This document shows, one piece after another, positions 58,401-61,400 of a DNA stretch of 64,000 nucleotides. Made by a program: the position numbers and the translations under genes. Within the stretch, counting starts at the first letter, position 1; each line of letters begins with the position of its first letter. The notes under the pieces were generated by a model, which saw only the letters and a list, made by a program, of their open reading frames with translations, searched no databases and had not been told where the DNA came from. This DNA comes from Ligula intestinalis (lineage: Eukaryota; Platyhelminthes; Cestoda; Diphyllobothriidea; Diphyllobothriidae). The stretch lies in NCBI GenBank assembly GCA_036362985.1, contig JAYGXS010000007.1, positions 8,020,657 to 8,084,656 of the forward strand. Reading direction: 5' to 3'.

Positions 58401-61400
58401 TTTTTTTCTCATGGGAAGACATATAAACATTGCGGACAGAGATAAGGAAGACGGGAATGGCCACTTCTGGCTTATTAGCTATCATCAGCCAACCTTACTC
58501 TAAACCTGGGGTGGGGTTTACTGACGGCTAATGAGCCATAAATGGCTATTTCAGTCGCCCTCATTTTGTCGGCAATGTTCATATGACTTTTTGTATTCTT
58601 CATACTAACATTTAAACCTCAGGTGTCCTTGTACGGAGGGGCAAATTATACCTGGTCGATGGAATAAAAAAGACTATTTAAGTGTCCTGATGATAAAACT
58701 TCGCATTCTACCCCTGTACAGTATTTTAAAATTATTATTCTTCCGACATAGTAAGTCCGAATGCGAGTCTGCGTCCCCTTCCTAACTGTGTCACATTTTG
58801 TTCATTAAGGAGAGAAACGAGAACATACAGAACAGCCTGTTCGAATGCAAAAACCAGCTGCAGCAAATGCACGATCGGATACAGAAGCTGCAGGCAGAGC
58901 TCAGTGCAGGCGACCTTCAACGATCGGAATTGGAGACTCAGAATCGGCAATTGCACAACCAAATAAGTGAACAAGATAATGTCCAGAAGGATCTCCTACA
59001 GCAGTTGCTTACTTTGCAATGTAAGTGTCTACTCTGCTGCTTATTATTATACATATCGCGTACTCACCTCCGTAGGGTAGATACTACTTATAACATTCAT
59101 TTGCTGTTTTTGACTAAGAAACTGTCCGTAGGGGGCGTTGGAGGGCAACTCTACAGCAAAGACTCCATTATATCAAAGAAACTATGTGGATAAGCAAGCA
59201 ACACAGTCCTTTGGGTGGTTCTCTTGTTAACTCATGAGTGCTTCGTGTGGACCGATACACGTTCGCTAACCGTTCTTGCAAAAGTATTGGGCTTTTAGAA
59301 TCCCAATGACGAAGAGTGAGGCCCATAACCGATCGGTGACTGCCCATCCACCAACATTACTAGTATTTCCTATCGAGACTGACAAAACAACGAGCTTCTG
59401 ACTTAATGGTTAGCATAAGACTTCTAACCAATGGGTCATTTGTCCGAGTCTCAAGTGATGCAACAACTGAGACTGTGTATGGTTGGCTGATGATGACCAG
59501 TAAGCCAAAAAAGTTATTCTTGTCTCCCTTTTTTGCCGCTTTGCGGCTGCTGGCGCGGCTCGAGACGGAGCAAGAAAGTCAGGTTCGTAACATATCGATG
59601 ATTTTAACTGCCAGGAAACGGACCAATAGCTAAGACATTGGCTTTCTGACCAAAGGGTCACCGGTTCGAGTGTCAGTGGTTGGGTGTAGCTAACTGATGA
59701 CCGCTAATACGTCAGAAACGGTCGCTCGGTTTGTTGGGTTCGAGAGTCAGCTCCGAGGCACAACGGGATAATTGACGCCCCCGACGCACTCGGTTAGCAC
59801 CCATTCACATTTACTATAAATTTTGTCCGCTTGGACTGTCAGGCTAGTTTGTTTCGAACGCCCTCAACGAATGGAAGATAAACCTTTCAATGAGATAGGC
59901 AGAAAGATTATCGTATTTTCCTAGTACATGCATTTGAATAAATATATATCAACAAAATAAAATAGATCAAATTTGGATGGGACAGAACCACGGTGCTACG
60001 TAAGCTACTGTTCTAGATCACGTGATTATAAGATAAACCATTGGATTTTATTAGACTCACTGTTTTCAAGACGTTGCCTTCTTCGGCCTCAAACGCGGAG
60101 GCAGAGAAAGACTTTCATTTCCTGAAAAAGGCGAATAGTCCAGTTCTAGGTAGCAGCTTACAGGGAGAGTATGCAATCACTGGAACGAGAAGTTTATTGG
60201 CCTGTCCTTTCGGCTTCTCGTCAGAACCCAATTAACAATCCTCTTCGTGAATGCCCAGCAATGGCCGTATCAATTATGAACCCCAGCTGTGATCACAGAG
60301 TTGTGAATTTTAGTACAGATGTGCTCGTGTGACCATTGCGAATTAAAAATACTGAGATTGTCTCTGATGATGGGTTTAAGCGAGAATTCGAAATGTCAGA
60401 ACGATAGATTTCTTGTTCCAGCAATCGCATCCTCTCCTTCTGAGAGAGTGAGTTTCGATTTACCCCGCTTCACAAGAAGATAATGGATGGAGGATAGAAG
60501 GCAAGATCTAATTTTTCCCACCGGTTTCAATGACATTTGATTCGCACGACGCATTCGCGTGAAGAGCTGCGTGCGACCCAAACCTTTGTCCCAGAGGACT
60601 GCATTAACAGATCATGGGAGTATGACTGATTTGCCGTAGATCATTTTCTGACTGGCTGCCTTGCGAATCCACATGAAAGCGGCGAAGTATGTATGTAAAC
60701 TCTCGAACATCCGCTATAAAGATAGTTTGCCGTGTACTGCATGCTAATACAAGGAAATTGACCCAAAAAATTACACTCTCTTGAACCGATTTTGGTTAGG
60801 CACACGCTTGATGATTTGGCAGGAGTCCATTTCAGTGATCAATTATCGAAACATTTACCTTCACTGTGTTTCAGGCAATAAAGAGAACGCAATGGAAAAG
60901 GTCTCCTCGCTGACAAAATCAAACACGGAATGTGAGAAGGAGAAGGCCGATTTGGAGGTGGAGCTGAAGCAACAGAAAAGTGAAATGCAGCAGTTAAAGA
61001 AGACGCTCGAACGGGTAGGTACTTCGTCCACCTTCTTAGTCGAGAAAGTAGTCGAAAACAATTACGTCTACCTATTAGTTGTTAGTAGCAAGATTCTGTA
61101 TACTCTGAATACCGTGAACATTGTTGGTCTTAATAGACGTGAAACGGATAGTCCAAAAAAGGATGGTTCTACAGTGAGGACGCCCACAATCAAAAGCGTA
61201 GAGATGTGTGCAAGCTTTTGAACAACTGGCATTTTTCAGAGGGCAATCTCAGTTAGTTGAGGAAATTAGGCGGTCTGGTGTTTTGTTTTTGAAGAAGATT
61301 TCTTCTTGTGCGGACTTCTAAATATTTTCAATTTACTATCTTGCACGGCGGCATCCAAACGAGGTTTTATGACGAAACTATTTTGCTGATGGATGAATCT

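Larger units (their letters stand above)
57050..58809. other. Intron 22 (1.8 kb)
   Basis: Contains a minus-strand PLE remnant with its terminus (57240-57635), a GC-rich dispersed repeat (57690-58095) and a compound SINE (58430-58580). Confidence 0.6.
59021..60874. other. Intron 23 (1.85 kb)
   Basis: Contains two consecutive SINE copies (59395-59560, 59620-59745) and an inverted-repeat element of PLE-end type (60164-60436). The rest is unremarkable. Confidence 0.6.
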
